Translations under genes and position numbers: made by a program
From: an aff. Roholtiella sp. LEGE 12411
GTDB lineage: Bacteria; Cyanobacteriota; Cyanobacteriia; Cyanobacteriales; Nostocaceae
DNA: 64,000 nt
Reading direction: 5' to 3'
Assembly (NCBI RefSeq): GCF_015206995.1
Contig: NZ_JADEXR010000017.1
Coordinates: 1 to 64,000, forward strand
Part shown: positions 17,787 to 27,169 of the stretch, piece by piece
Position numbering within the stretch: the first letter of the stretch is position 1
Layout: each line of letters opens with the position of its first letter
The notes under the pieces: generated by a model
What the model was told of the DNA's origin: nothing
The model's database searches: none
Seen by the model: the letters and a program-made list of their open reading frames with translations, nothing else

Positions 17787-20408
17787 TTAATTTTCCTGTC
17801 GCACACCACCCACAACTGGCTTAACTTCAGAAAATGGATCTGTGCCCCCACTCCAGTTAAAGTCACTAATGCGGATAATGAAGCCACCTAATTCCAGCAC
17901 TGGATTGTATCGCAAAGTGATGCCATAGGTACGGCGGCTATATTCTAAAAAGTAGTCCGTGCTGCTTTCTCTACCTGTATCTAAGTTAACTGATGTCTGA
18001 AACCCTAAGCGAAATGGCCCATAAATTTGCTGCGAGATCCCAGCGCTCAGCACTTGGTTATCAACAGAGCGATCAAACAGAAAGGGCGATAATCCATTGT
18101 TGAAACCTTGAGAATAGCTGATATTAAAGGCGGTATAGTCTAAATACGGCCGGGAGAAATGACCAATCTGTCCTACCAAGCCAATTGTACCAATGAGGGT
18201 ACTTTGGTTATCACCATTGGTGTAATAGCTACTCGTACCTGTGACACCGGCAACTGCTTGCAAATAAGGAACAACTGGAGTGGCTGTGTATCGTAATCCC
18301 TGTGTGGCGGTTGGTGCTAATGGTTTTCCCTGCCACAGCAACAGCCCACTATTGAGACTAACACTGGCTTGTACACGACCTAATGAAATGCGATCATTTT
18401 CCCGATTTGGTTCTAGCAAGTCGAGGCGATCGGTGTTGGCTTCAATGTACTGAGCGCCTCCCTGATAACTGAGGTTAATACCGCTGTTACCTAAAGGAAT
18501 CACTGGAGAAGCAATTACGCCGCCAAGACTACTCTGGACTGTTTGAAAACCTAGAGTGCCATTGTAAAGGCGATCGCGGTAGCTATATTCCAGATTCAAT
18601 ATGTGGGGGTTGCGATCGCCTAATGTCTGGCGCAATCGCAAACTAGCTCTTAGGTTCTCGTCTACCTTGTTCAAGTCAAAGCTAGTTAATTCCCCAGAAC
18701 CCTGAAGTGTAGCTGTTGGACTCAAAACAGCATTCAGCTTTGTTTTCGCACCCAAAAGCGCGGCTAAGTCACTAGTGCCTTCTTGCACAAGTTTTTGCAC
18801 GAAAAACTGAGGCGTAATAGTCAAGCTTGCTTGGTCTGTATCTATCAGTGAAAAGCCACGCTCAACAAACAAACCACCCCGCTTATCTCCATCAAAACCG
18901 GGGGAGATGATTGCGGGGGTAACTTCCCGCTCCCGACGATCGATGGTTTGCTGATCCACTGGAATTGGTACAGTGAAATTTTGGTCAAATACTAAACGTT
19001 GTCGCTGCGTGGTAATGCGGTCTACTAAGGGCGCTTCCCTAGTTGCAGTAACTTTATCTGCCCGGATCTCTAGTTCTGGAGGCGAAAAAGGGTCATTGGT
19101 GATCCGCACATCCCTAGCTTGCCAACCTCGCGGATAGAAGTCAATTTTTTGAGCTTCAAACCGGAGCCGATTCACTACCCCCCCTACTTTTGGTGGCGGG
19201 ACGTTTCTAGCATCTGGTTGACCACCTAGTACAAAGTCAATGCCTCCAGGACTGCTCACACCTGAAATGGGCTGATTGGCTCTAATGCGATCGCTTGGTG
19301 GACGTCTTGGTACTCCACCCGCAGTCACATCCGTGGGCGAGAAAGCAAAATCTGTTTGCGTTGTGGGTACGTAAATTTCGCCCCCGCCATTGTACAGTTC
19401 CCCACTATCTTGAATAAAGTTATAGGTAAAGCGTTGTCCCCGCAATACCTGATCTCCCCTTGTCAACGCTACATTGCCTTCGCCCACGGCAATCAAATTG
19501 TCCAAATTTACTTGCAAGCGATCGGCATCCACAACCGCCCCATCAAATCGCACCACTACATTACCTTGCGCTGTGATAATTCGTCTTTGCTCGTCGTACT
19601 CCTGGCGATCTGATGTTACTTCTACAACTCTTGGTGTTGCTGGTATGTTAGTAGGTGCTGATCTACCAGGTGGTTGATTTTGTGGCTGATTGATAGCGTC
19701 ATTCTGCGGTACAGGAACTGGAGTTTGAGATTGTTGGATCTCCGACTTGAATTCTATGGTAATCGGCGTTGAGGGCTGGTTTGTCGGGCTGCGAGACTTG
19801 AATTTTATAGTATTTTTTACTAATTGAGAACTCGGTGCATTATCGACGACAGCTTGAGACAGAGTGATTTTTCTGGGAGACTGTTGTACAGTTGCATCAC
19901 TTTGCTGTTTTGATTGAGTTAATTTTTCAATTAAGACTTGCGCTTTAGACTGGTATAACTTCCTGCTGTTGGTGACGATTGGATCAGTTGGCAGCGCATC
20001 TGGGCTACTGGCTTCATGAAGATTAGAGGTTTTAATTTCCTGCATAGGATAACCAACTGTCAGCGGTTGTCCCAAAAGCGCAGCACTCTCAGAGGTGGTC
20101 AGAGGTGAAAATTCTGGTGGAAAGGTTTCTGGTGTATTGGGTGCAGATAGGACTTCGGCAACTACCAAGTTATCTTGAGTTGCATTTACAGGAGTTGGCA
20201 AACGCCGATAACTCCCAGTGTCGCTTGCAGGTGCTAAATGAGGCAAATCCTTTTGCTGCTTAGATTTGTCCTTGTTTTCCTGCTTTGTCCCAGTCTCGGT
20301 TTCTACAACTGAGGTAAACTTGGTCTCATTAGCAGATGATACAGAATTTGCAAGTTGTAAAGGTTCGCGGATGAGAGGCGGATCAGGCGGCAGAACTGGA
20401 TGAAGCAT
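17787..20408 (-). CDS. DUF3769 protein: LptA-like domain plus LptD-like outer-membrane barrel
   Basis: Probable cyanobacterial counterpart of LptD, which inserts lipopolysaccharide in the outer leaflet. The 873-residue protein has a long low-complexity region rich in Ser/Thr/Pro/Gln (to about 255). An OstA/LptA-like strand repeat follows (YDEQRRIITAQGNVVVRF ... GDQVLRGQRFTYNF). The second half is rich in alternating polar/hydrophobic beta strands (for example INLSYQGGAQYIEANTDRL) ending in GVRQEN. The ATG at 20408 (MLHPVLPPDPP) is chosen over a TTG eight codons upstream. No classical signal peptide is visible at this start, which is odd for an exported barrel. It is convergent with the SagB-like gene and downstream of psbI. 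Confidence 0.82.
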   Translation of the reverse strand: MLHPVLPPDPPLIREPLQLANSVSSANETKFTSVVETETGTKQENKDKSKQQKDLPHLAPASDTGSYRRLPTPVNATQDNLVVAEVLSAPNTPETFPPEFSPLTTSESAALLGQPLTVGYPMQEIKTSNLHEASSPDALPTDPIVTNSRKLYQSKAQVLIEKLTQSKQQSDATVQQSPRKITLSQAVVDNAPSSQLVKNTIKFKSRSPTNQPSTPITIEFKSEIQQSQTPVPVPQNDAINQPQNQPPGRSAPTNIPATPRVVEVTSDRQEYDEQRRIITAQGNVVVRFDGAVVDADRLQVNLDNLIAVGEGNVALTRGDQVLRGQRFTYNFIQDSGELYNGGGEIYVPTTQTDFAFSPTDVTAGGVPRRPPSDRIRANQPISGVSSPGGIDFVLGGQPDARNVPPPKVGGVVNRLRFEAQKIDFYPRGWQARDVRITNDPFSPPELEIRADKVTATREAPLVDRITTQRQRLVFDQNFTVPIPVDQQTIDRREREVTPAIISPGFDGDKRGGLFVERGFSLIDTDQASLTITPQFFVQKLVQEGTSDLAALLGAKTKLNAVLSPTATLQGSGELTSFDLNKVDENLRASLRLRQTLGDRNPHILNLEYSYRDRLYNGTLGFQTVQSSLGGVIASPVIPLGNSGINLSYQGGAQYIEANTDRLDLLEPNRENDRISLGRVQASVSLNSGLLLWQGKPLAPTATQGLRYTATPVVPYLQAVAGVTGTSSYYTNGDNQSTLIGTIGLVGQIGHFSRPYLDYTAFNISYSQGFNNGLSPFLFDRSVDNQVLSAGISQQIYGPFRLGFQTSVNLDTGRESSTDYFLEYSRRTYGITLRYNPVLELGGFIIRISDFNWSGGTDPFSEVKPVVGGVRQEN

Positions 20409-20791
20409 ACTTGAACACAATCGAGCTAACAAACAGCCAAATGGCCGCCGGAAGGATGAATTATAGACTTTGCCTTCCGATTTTCGCCTTCTACCTACCT
20501 ATAACAAGCTACTCGAAGGAGGACAGTGCATTTCGCAAATAAGCTGGAGCGGCAAAAGCTGCTCCAAACTTTTCCTCACCGAAGCTGCTAAGGGCGATTG
20601 AAGGGCTTCCTAAGCCACTACATTGCTCTCACCAAGAGTTTTAGACACTCGGATGGTAGGATCTGGCGTTCAGTTACAGGCGAAATGTTTTCCTAATATT
20701 CCAAAACAGAACCTATGGAGTAAGGTAGCAAGCGCGTGGCGTTTAGGAGCTTCGACCTTCGGTCGGCAGTCGCGGATTATTTACCGTTCTT
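20409..20791. other. Gap between the DUF3769 gene and psbI
   Basis: 383 bases, fairly GC-rich for an intergenic region, with no gene supported. A small CGACC/GGTCG hairpin at 20753-20765 lies just after psbI. The promoter of the DUF3769 gene must lie in the left part. Confidence 0.4.
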
Positions 20792-20908
20792 TTACTCCGC
20801 ATCCCGGCGGCCTGGGTTACGAGCTGGGTCGTTCGACAAAAATCCGAAGACGAAAGTAGCCACAAACAAGGCAACAACAATATAAACAGCGATTTTTAAA
20901 GTCACCAT
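20792..20908 (-). CDS. psbI: Photosystem II reaction centre protein I
   Basis: Small single-span subunit of the photosystem II core, next to D1 and CP43, that helps early assembly. The 38-codon frame on the minus strand encodes a product starting [15 protein letters not shown] and continuing through [15 protein letters not shown] to a terminal AE. That is the diagnostic PsbI length and C-terminal signature (SNDPxRNPGR). A ribosome-binding site GGAG sits about 8 bases before the ATG. The gene is easily missed because of its size. It is isolated, with the LptD-like gene downstream. Confidence 0.96.
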   Translation of the reverse strand: MVTLKIAVYIVVALFVATFVFGFLSNDPARNPGRRDAE

Positions 20909-21236
20909 AGAAATATCTCCAAGGGTGTGAAAAAAGCTTTCTCTCAGTATCTGCCATGCAGAAAAGATAGCTCCTTTATATTACCCAAATCTCGTCCCTT
21001 TTTTGGAGGACTCCGGTGATAGTGGAGAACCCTTTACTGTGCTCAAGAGTGAGCTTGGTTAACTATCTTACAGTAACCCATAAGGTTCTACCGCGTATTT
21101 GGCTATGGGTGCTGTGTATTGTCTGAATTGTAGATGCCTTTAACAAAGAGTTGTGGACTAGTTATTCTTGTGACGTTGAATGACGATAGAGGTTTCCCAG
21201 TCTGGATATAAAGTATTTTGTTATCAAACATCGCTG
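20909..21236. other. psbI promoter/leader region
   Basis: 328 bases upstream of psbI, no gene seen. The half-sites TTACTGT and ACAGTAA form a wide dyad around 21036-21078, and CCCATA/TATGGG another around 21078-21110; neither matches a regulator I can name. Confidence 0.35.
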
Positions 21237-21914
21237 CTAGACCATACTAATTCGATTTTTGATTACTCGTGCAGGTAAACCTACAGCAACGGAGAAGGGA
21301 GGAATATCTTTATTAACAACTGCTCCAGCACCGATAACACTGCCTTTGCCAATGGTAACGCCATCTAATACCGTTACTCCGTGCCCTAGCCAGCAGTCAT
21401 CCTCAATCACAATTCCCTTGCGAGTGACACCTTGATATTTCATCGGCTCCATCGGATCTGCAAAATTGTGATTATTGGCATATATTCCTGAGTGGGCAGC
21501 AATCATACAGTGCTTACCAATTTTGATGTCTCCTGGGCCCTCAATACACACGTCTGGCCCGATGAAGGTGTCATCCCCAATATGTATACAAGTATCTTCC
21601 AAACACCCTATATCAACGTTACGCTCAATTGCGACTCTATTTCCCAAAAAAACTTTGTTGTTTTGGTGTCCTTTCCCATCTATCCTTACACCTTTGAAAA
21701 TATATACGCTATTGCTAATTTCAATACAAGAAGTCCCCATAAATTCTACGCCATTCTGAATGTAAACTTGGCTGCCTATCCGACTAAAAATACTACGATA
21801 TCCCAAATTTCGTAACTTTACACCTAGGGCAATTGTGGGAATTTCTCCTAACAAAGTGATTAATAAAACTTCTCGCAAGCGTTGCAATTGTGACGAATAG
21901 TTCTTGTTATTCAT
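21237..21914 (-). CDS. Hexapeptide-repeat (LbH) acyltransferase
   Basis: A left-handed beta-helix transferase of the maltose/galactoside O-acetyltransferase type, probably acetylating a sugar or polysaccharide precursor; acceptor unknown. 225 residues. The N-terminal 45 residues are helical (LQRLREVLLITLLGEIPTIAL). Hexapeptide turns run from about 50 to 215 (IGKHCMIAAHSGIYANN, IVIEDDCWLGHGVTVLDGV, IGKGSVIGAGAVVNKDIPP). The catalytic-type histidine is in NNHNFADP. The end GLPARVIKNR is standard for the family. The surroundings are gene-poor, so pathway context is missing. Confidence 0.88.
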   Translation of the reverse strand: MNNKNYSSQLQRLREVLLITLLGEIPTIALGVKLRNLGYRSIFSRIGSQVYIQNGVEFMGTSCIEISNSVYIFKGVRIDGKGHQNNKVFLGNRVAIERNVDIGCLEDTCIHIGDDTFIGPDVCIEGPGDIKIGKHCMIAAHSGIYANNHNFADPMEPMKYQGVTRKGIVIEDDCWLGHGVTVLDGVTIGKGSVIGAGAVVNKDIPPFSVAVGLPARVIKNRISMV

Positions 21915-22258
21915 GCCTACAGACTCTCGATGAATTGTTGTTAGCAGGATTGAACAATGGTTCTAAAAACAGCCTTATTTCTGCTAATACCAGTTTGCTT
22001 GATATCTTCAAACTCTGAATTTAGTTAGCAGGATGAGGAAAACTTTCTAAGATGTTTAGATGGGTTCCTAAGTACTTAGAAAACCAAACAGTCAAGGTTT
22101 GACTATATGAGCAATTCTCTAACCTAAACGTTGTGGAATCTCTCAATTGGTATGCAGAATTTCCTTGAAGCGCCAGAAGCCTTCGCACCAGTGTTCTTAA
22201 TAGCAAAGTACGCAACAATATTGCTTCTTTATGACCAAACCTAATTAACAAAGCAATA

Positions 22259-22389
22259 TTATAGTAATCCGATTTGATTCGTGAACTGACTTGTAGAGAC
22301 AGGGAATGGGGGATAGGGGATAGGGAATGGGAAAGAAGGGAGTTAAAGGTGTACGCAGTTTTTTCAAAAATCAAATAGGAATCCTATAG
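22259..22389. repeat. MITE-like element, family B, copy 2
   Basis: Same ends and core as the element at 12994-13144, in the opposite orientation: it starts TATAGTAATCCGATTT and ends AAATAGGAATCCTATAG, with a GGGGATAG heptamer tract inside. Confidence 0.7.
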
Positions 22390-22700
22390 TGGATTGCAAG
22401 GTCAAACCTTAGACTATTAAATTGTCAAAGGGGAAATTTTCCTGGTTGAAACAGGCTATTGTTTCGTTTTCTTGTAAAACTTGAAAAACTTGTTACACAA
22501 CTAGCTATAAAGTTGTTTGCCTTAATAGTAATTACTATCAGGCTGTTTTACTCTTTTAAAACAACTCAGTTCAACAAGCTATTTTTCAACAAAAATACAT
22601 CTATCTAGACTATTGTAAAGACCAAAAAAAATTGCTGCCTAGCATAAAAATGTAATTATTATTGAATTTGTATAGGTGTTTTTGCTTAAATAAAACCTAA

Positions 22701-22829
22701 TTAAGGTGGATTATCTCCAACTTCAGCCATCACATTGAAGTTAACCATCGGTGCAAACAAGTAAGCGCTTCCCCGACTGCTATGACGACTTTCTTGCAAC
22801 GAATTTCTAGAGTATGCTGCTCCAATCAT
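22701..22829 (-). CDS. Possible 42-residue peptide
   Basis: A short minus-strand frame from ATG 22829 encodes a peptide beginning MIGAAYSRNSLQESRHSSRG and ending FNVMAEVGDNPP. Its local composition is less AT-rich than its flanks, and the frame reads protein-like in all codons, also for about 14 codons upstream of the ATG. No family is recognised and no good ribosome-binding site is visible. It may be a small conserved peptide, a gene remnant or chance. Confidence 0.3.
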   Translation of the reverse strand: MIGAAYSRNSLQESRHSSRGSAYLFAPMVNFNVMAEVGDNPP

Positions 22830-23639
22830 GTTGCACACTGATGATTTACAGACTAACCCAATCACGCTTTTAATTACATGAACGGCTTTTAATAATAGTT
22901 GTTTCTAACAATAACACATTTTATTTTTATTGGATCACTCTCAAAACTTAAGTTGACTTTAAGATTGCTTATATAGAAAGAATAGATATTTGGATAAATT
23001 TATTACTAGAGCGATCGCAATTATCAATTAATTTTATATTTACAGAGAAAATATACATAAATCATATTTTGTAGCTTAATTACTGTCTAATAAAATACAT
23101 ATACTATTGCATTAACCCTATCAATTAATGTATAAACGTGAAAACCCAGATAAATTTGTATAAAACCAATAATCGGTAGCCATTAAGGCGATCGCTTGTC
23201 AAATTACAACCGGATACAGTTAACGCTTACGTATAATTTACTAAAACTCATGCTAAAAGCCGATGAAGAAATCAAGCGTGAAAGCTATTTAGATGTAACG
23301 GTTTTCTAGGTCGTTTTGTCCATATTTTTAGTGTTGCTTAGGTAAGGAACTCATTGGTTCCACGTTACACTCAAAATGATATTTACGATACTTTTCACAT
23401 CCTGATCATCAAAGAGCCAAAAAGGTAAAAGTTTCCACGTTTTATTACTTATATTTGACAATTTGTAAATCACCCGATCGGATGAGCCAAGCGGGTGATG
23501 CGTGCTTGACACTGCCCATTATAGATTTTATATCAGAGAAAACCCAGATATATCTTAATTTCCCGGATAAGTCTACAAGACAACTATACAAGTGCCCAAA
23601 TTCAGGTATCGGTTTCAACTCGTCAACTTGGTTTAAATT

Positions 23640-23963
23640 ATGGTTTTAATTAAAGAAATAGTCCAACAAGCTTTAACCACCGGCTATCTAAGCGTTGTAG
23701 CCGAAGATCAGATGCGAGTGCTTATTCAAACTAACTATGACTCAGAAGACCTAGATGCCTGGATTATCTTGCAGCGAGCTGTTGTTACAGGTGATGTTAA
23801 GCAAGAGTCGCGTCGAAAAAAAGCTTCTCAGTCTGCGAAAGGTAAAAACGCTTCATCAAATCTCAAACTTGCTTACCAAATAGCAGCAGAGATTGCGAGT
23901 GCAGCAGCTATGGCTCTGAGTCTGCCAAAAAATACCAACGATCAGCCTTCGATGGGTGTATAA
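23640..23963 (+). CDS. Small hypothetical cyanobacterial protein
   Basis: 107 residues, soluble, mainly helical. The N-terminal half (MVLIKEIVQQALTTGYLSVV, then MRVLIQTNYDSEDLDAW) resembles a recurring Nostoc protein type with the pattern 'xxLIKEIVQQALxTGYL'. A basic linker (RRKKASQSAKGKN) and an alanine-rich helix (IAAEIASAAAMAL) follow. Function unknown. No strong ribosome-binding site precedes the ATG. A hairpin at 24014-24052 lies about 50 bases past the stop and may terminate it. Confidence 0.65.
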   Translation: MVLIKEIVQQALTTGYLSVVAEDQMRVLIQTNYDSEDLDAWIILQRAVVTGDVKQESRRKKASQSAKGKNASSNLKLAYQIAAEIASAAAMALSLPKNTNDQPSMGV

Positions 23964-24013
23964 AATACCACGCTAGTAATGTATTTTACTGAAGCAAGAT
24001 TGAGTTTTGATAT

Positions 24014-24052
24014 CAAGCGGTTGGCGATCGCTTTTTTTTGTCAAACCGCTTG
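24014..24052 (+). terminator. Putative terminator hairpin
   Basis: Arms CAAGCGGTT and AACCGCTTG enclose a loop that itself holds a HIP1 site and a run of eight T. It lies 50 bases after the small gene at 23640. Confidence 0.4.
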
Positions 24053-24071
24053 TTAATACTCTCAGGCTCTA

Positions 24072-24245
24072 AGAGGATGTTTGAAAAGTATTAGGCGAAT
24101 AGAATTCGCTACTACACAAACAAAGTCCACCTCCGTGGACTAATGAAAATCAAGGGTTTTTAACCCACAGAAGTGGGTTTTGATTGTGTAGCCGCGACTT
24201 CCAGTCGCCCGGTGAGTAATAAATTAGACTTTTCAAACAACCTCT
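24072..24245. repeat. MITE-like element, family C, 174 bp
   Basis: 18-bp terminal inverted repeats AGAGGATGTTTGAAAAGT / AGAGGTTGTTTGAAAAGT (one mismatch) bound a non-coding element. Internal hairpins: AGTCCAC/GTGGACT and AACCCAC/GTGGGTT. CTCTAAG-like bases on both flanks hint at a short target duplication. Only one copy lies in this window. Confidence 0.65.
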
Positions 24246-24270
24246 AAGGGCACAGCATTGCTGTGCCCTT
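24246..24270. repeat. Perfect 11-bp-stem hairpin
   Basis: AAGGGCACAGC, loop ATT, GCTGTGCCCTT, directly abutting the MITE. It could be a terminator or a small palindromic repeat. Confidence 0.45.
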
Positions 24271-24481
24271 AGAAAAGATATGGTTTTTAACCTTGATTCA
24301 TATTTGGTATTTCTTGTCAATGCGTAAGTTCTATCAGTATAAAAATCCAGATTTCTTATAAATATATAAATGTCATCAAATTATTAAATTTTAATATGGA
24401 GAGCATTGGACTTAGGGGAACGCATAGAACTACAAACACCCTTGGTGTAAACTATAGCAACGAGGAGAAGAATAATTATCA

Positions 24482-24568
24482 ATGCTTAACAAAGTCATCG
24501 CATCCTCACAAACACAGTATAAAGAATTGGCAACATTGGTAAAGACAGTAAACAATAACCTTAGCTAA
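24482..24568 (+). CDS. Possible 28-codon leader ORF upstream of glgP
   Basis: An ATG at 24482 opens a 28-residue frame (MLNKVIASSQTQYKELATLV and eight more residues) that ends 20 bases before the glgP ATG. A GAGGAG motif lies upstream at about 15 bases spacing, longer than ideal. No family is recognised. It could be a small protein, a translational leader or chance. Confidence 0.25.
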   Translation: MLNKVIASSQTQYKELATLVKTVNNNLS

Positions 24569-24588
24569 ACTTGGAGTTTTGCCAACCT

Positions 24589-27153
24589 ATGCAGCCAATT
24601 CGTACATTCAACGTATCCCCTTCACTTCCGCCGCGACTCGAACCGCTGCGGCGGCTGGCACATAACTTGCACTGGGATTGGAACGTTGAAAGCAAAGATT
24701 TATTTCGCCGCTTAGACCCCGACCTGTGGGAGTCTAGCCGTCATAATCCAGTCTTAATGCTGGGTACTATCAGTCAAGCAAGGCTTTTGGAAGTTGTCGA
24801 AGATGAAGGCTTCCTAGCGCAAATGGATCGAGCTGACCGTCAGCTAGAAGATTATTTGCAAGAGCGCACCTGGTATCAGAAACAACGAGGACAGACGCCA
24901 AAGGAATGCTACGCATATTTTTCGGCTGAGTTTGGACTTGTAGATTGTTTGCCGGTTTATTCTGGAGGTTTGGGCGTTCTAGCGGGGGATCACCTCAAAT
25001 CAGCCAGTGACTTGGGGCTACCGTTAGTCGGTGTAGGTTTACTGTACCAGCAAGGCTACTTTGCCCAGTACTTAAATGCCGATGGCTGGCAACAGGAACG
25101 TTATCCAATTAACGATTTCCATAATATGCCACTACATCTGGAGCGCAATCCCGATGGTTCAGAACTACGGATTGCAGTAGATTATCCAGGACGTAAGGTG
25201 TACGCCAGGATTTGGCGCGTACAGGTGGGAACTGTGCCGCTATATCTGATGGACACCAACATTGAACCCAACAAAGCTTACGACAACGACATCACAGATC
25301 AGCTATATGGTGGCGACATTGACATGCGTATCCACCAGGAAATTATGCTGGGGATCGGTGGCGTACAAATGCTCAAAGCTTTGGGGCTAAAAGTTACCGC
25401 CTACCACATGAATGAAGGTCATGCAGCCTTCTCTGCGCTAGAGCGTATCCGTCTTTTGATCCAAGAAGATGGGTTGAGTTATGCCCAAGCCAAACAAGTG
25501 GTGGCTTCTAGTAATATTTTTACCACCCACACGCCAGTACCGGCAGGAATTGACTTGTTTGCTCCCGACAAAATCTTGTACTACCTGGGGTACTATGCAG
25601 ATATCTTTGACTTACCCAAAGAGCAATTTTTAGGGTTGGGGCGTGAAAATACAGGTGATTTATCCGGGCCTTTCAGTATGGCCGTGCTGGCTCTGAAGAT
25701 GGCGACATTTTCTAACGGTGTAGCACAACTACATGGTGTAGTGTCCCGGCAAATGTTTCAGGGCTTGTGGCAAAAAGTGCCAGTAGAGGAAGTGCCGATC
25801 GCCGCAATTACCAACGGTGTCCATGCTCGTAGTTGTGTCGCCAAATCAACTCAAGAGTTGTATGACCGCTACTTAGGGCCCAATTGGTCATCAGCACCAC
25901 CAGATAGCCAACTGTGGGAGCGGATGGAAGCCATTCCCGATGAAGAGTTGTGGCGGAATCACGAACGCTGTCGGTTAGACATGATTTTGTACGTGCGGGA
26001 GCATTTGGTTAAGCATTTGCGCGATCGCGGTGCTTCCCCCTCAGAAATTGTCCAAGCACAAGAAGTTTTAGATCCTTACGTTTTAACTATTGGCTTTGCT
26101 CGACGCTTTGCCACCTACAAACGTGCTACCCTCTGGATGCGCGATTTAGAACGCATCAAGCGGATTTTACTGGGCAACAAAGACAGAAAAGTACAATTTG
26201 TGATCGCTGGGAAAGCACACCCCAAGGACATTCCGGGTAAAGAACTGATCCGCGATATCAATCACTTCATCCACGAACAACACCTAGAAAAGCAGGTAGT
26301 GTTTGTTCCTAATTACGACATTCACATTGCTCGGTTGATGGTAGCGGGTTGTGACATCTGGTTAAACACACCGCGTCGTCCACGGGAAGCCTCTGGTACT
26401 AGTGGTATGAAAGCAGCAATGAACGGATTGCCGAATTTAAGTGTACTAGATGGCTGGTGGGATGAAGCTGATTACGTCCGCACTGGTTGGGCGATTGGAC
26501 ATGGAGAGAATTACGAAGATCCCAATTACCAGGATGAAGTAGAAGCAAATGCTTTCTATGATTTGCTGGAAAAGGAAGTTGCACCCTTATTTTATGAGCA
26601 CCGGGATAGTGATGGTTTGCCCCGTCCGTGGGTTGCCAAAATGAAGGATGCAATTCGGTTGAATTGTCCCTTCTTTAATACAGCCCGGATGGTGGGAGAA
26701 TACGCCGGGCGGGCTTATTTCCCAGCTAGCGATCGCTATCACACCCTGACAGTTGATAACTATGCCCCAGCTAAAGAACTAGCTGCTTGGAAAACAAAAC
26801 TGGGCGCACACTGGTTCAACATCAAAATCAAAGATATTGACGTATCAGCAGTTTCAGAGATTGAAGTTAATCAAACTGTTGCCGTCAAAGCCAAAGTTGA
26901 TTTGGCAACTTTGACCAATGATGATGTGCAAGTGGAGCTATATCAAGGTGCGATCGATGCCAATGGTGACATTGTGAACGCTATACCCGTGGTGATGGCT
27001 TACCAAGGAGAGGATACACATGGGTTAAGTATTTACACGGCAGACATCACATATACCACCTCTGGTTTACAAGGCTTGTCTTTGCGGGTATTGCCTAAAC
27101 ACCAATACCTGTCTAGTCCCTATGAACCAAGGCTGATTGCTTGGGCAGAATAA
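24589..27153 (+). CDS. glgP: Alpha-glucan (glycogen) phosphorylase
   Basis: Phosphorolyses alpha-1,4-glucan to glucose-1-phosphate with pyridoxal phosphate, mobilising glycogen, in the cytoplasm. The 854-residue product belongs to the bacterial/archaeal-type phosphorylase group: an N-terminal DUF3417-like start (LEPLRRLAHNLHWDWN), YFSAEFGLVDCLPVYSGGLG, and the PLP lysine motif ASGTSGMKAAMNG, followed by LSVLDGWWDEA. The ATG at 24589 is chosen because GGAG lies 12 bases upstream; a TTG six codons earlier is unlikely. Its stop is 16 bases from that of the convergent DUF429 gene. Confidence 0.95.
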   Translation: MQPIRTFNVSPSLPPRLEPLRRLAHNLHWDWNVESKDLFRRLDPDLWESSRHNPVLMLGTISQARLLEVVEDEGFLAQMDRADRQLEDYLQERTWYQKQRGQTPKECYAYFSAEFGLVDCLPVYSGGLGVLAGDHLKSASDLGLPLVGVGLLYQQGYFAQYLNADGWQQERYPINDFHNMPLHLERNPDGSELRIAVDYPGRKVYARIWRVQVGTVPLYLMDTNIEPNKAYDNDITDQLYGGDIDMRIHQEIMLGIGGVQMLKALGLKVTAYHMNEGHAAFSALERIRLLIQEDGLSYAQAKQVVASSNIFTTHTPVPAGIDLFAPDKILYYLGYYADIFDLPKEQFLGLGRENTGDLSGPFSMAVLALKMATFSNGVAQLHGVVSRQMFQGLWQKVPVEEVPIAAITNGVHARSCVAKSTQELYDRYLGPNWSSAPPDSQLWERMEAIPDEELWRNHERCRLDMILYVREHLVKHLRDRGASPSEIVQAQEVLDPYVLTIGFARRFATYKRATLWMRDLERIKRILLGNKDRKVQFVIAGKAHPKDIPGKELIRDINHFIHEQHLEKQVVFVPNYDIHIARLMVAGCDIWLNTPRRPREASGTSGMKAAMNGLPNLSVLDGWWDEADYVRTGWAIGHGENYEDPNYQDEVEANAFYDLLEKEVAPLFYEHRDSDGLPRPWVAKMKDAIRLNCPFFNTARMVGEYAGRAYFPASDRYHTLTVDNYAPAKELAAWKTKLGAHWFNIKIKDIDVSAVSEIEVNQTVAVKAKVDLATLTNDDVQVELYQGAIDANGDIVNAIPVVMAYQGEDTHGLSIYTADITYTTSGLQGLSLRVLPKHQYLSSPYEPRLIAWAE

Positions 27154-27169
27154 TACAATGCTGAGTTTT

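Larger units (their letters stand above)
21915..23639. other. 1.7-kb AT-rich gene-poor region
   Basis: It contains MITE copy 2 (22259-22389) and one possible peptide gene (22701-22829, minus). A 19-codon frame at 23250-23309 looks coding but stops at once. A hairpin with arms TCACCCG/CGGGTGA lies near 23467-23495. Otherwise it is very AT-rich DNA with scattered HIP1 sites and no supported gene. Confidence 0.5.

Noticed and set aside
20623-20859. 78-codon plus-strand frame
   Set aside because: Antisense to psbI; the PsbI protein is unmistakable on the minus strand.
22021-22374. 117-codon minus-strand frame
   Set aside because: Its first third is MITE sequence and heptamer repeat; no ribosome-binding site; the remainder matches nothing I know. 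Could hide a small remnant, but not supportable as a gene.
23455-23649. 64-codon plus-strand frame before the 107-residue gene
   Set aside because: No family, no ribosome-binding site, overlaps the next start codon and covers a hairpin.
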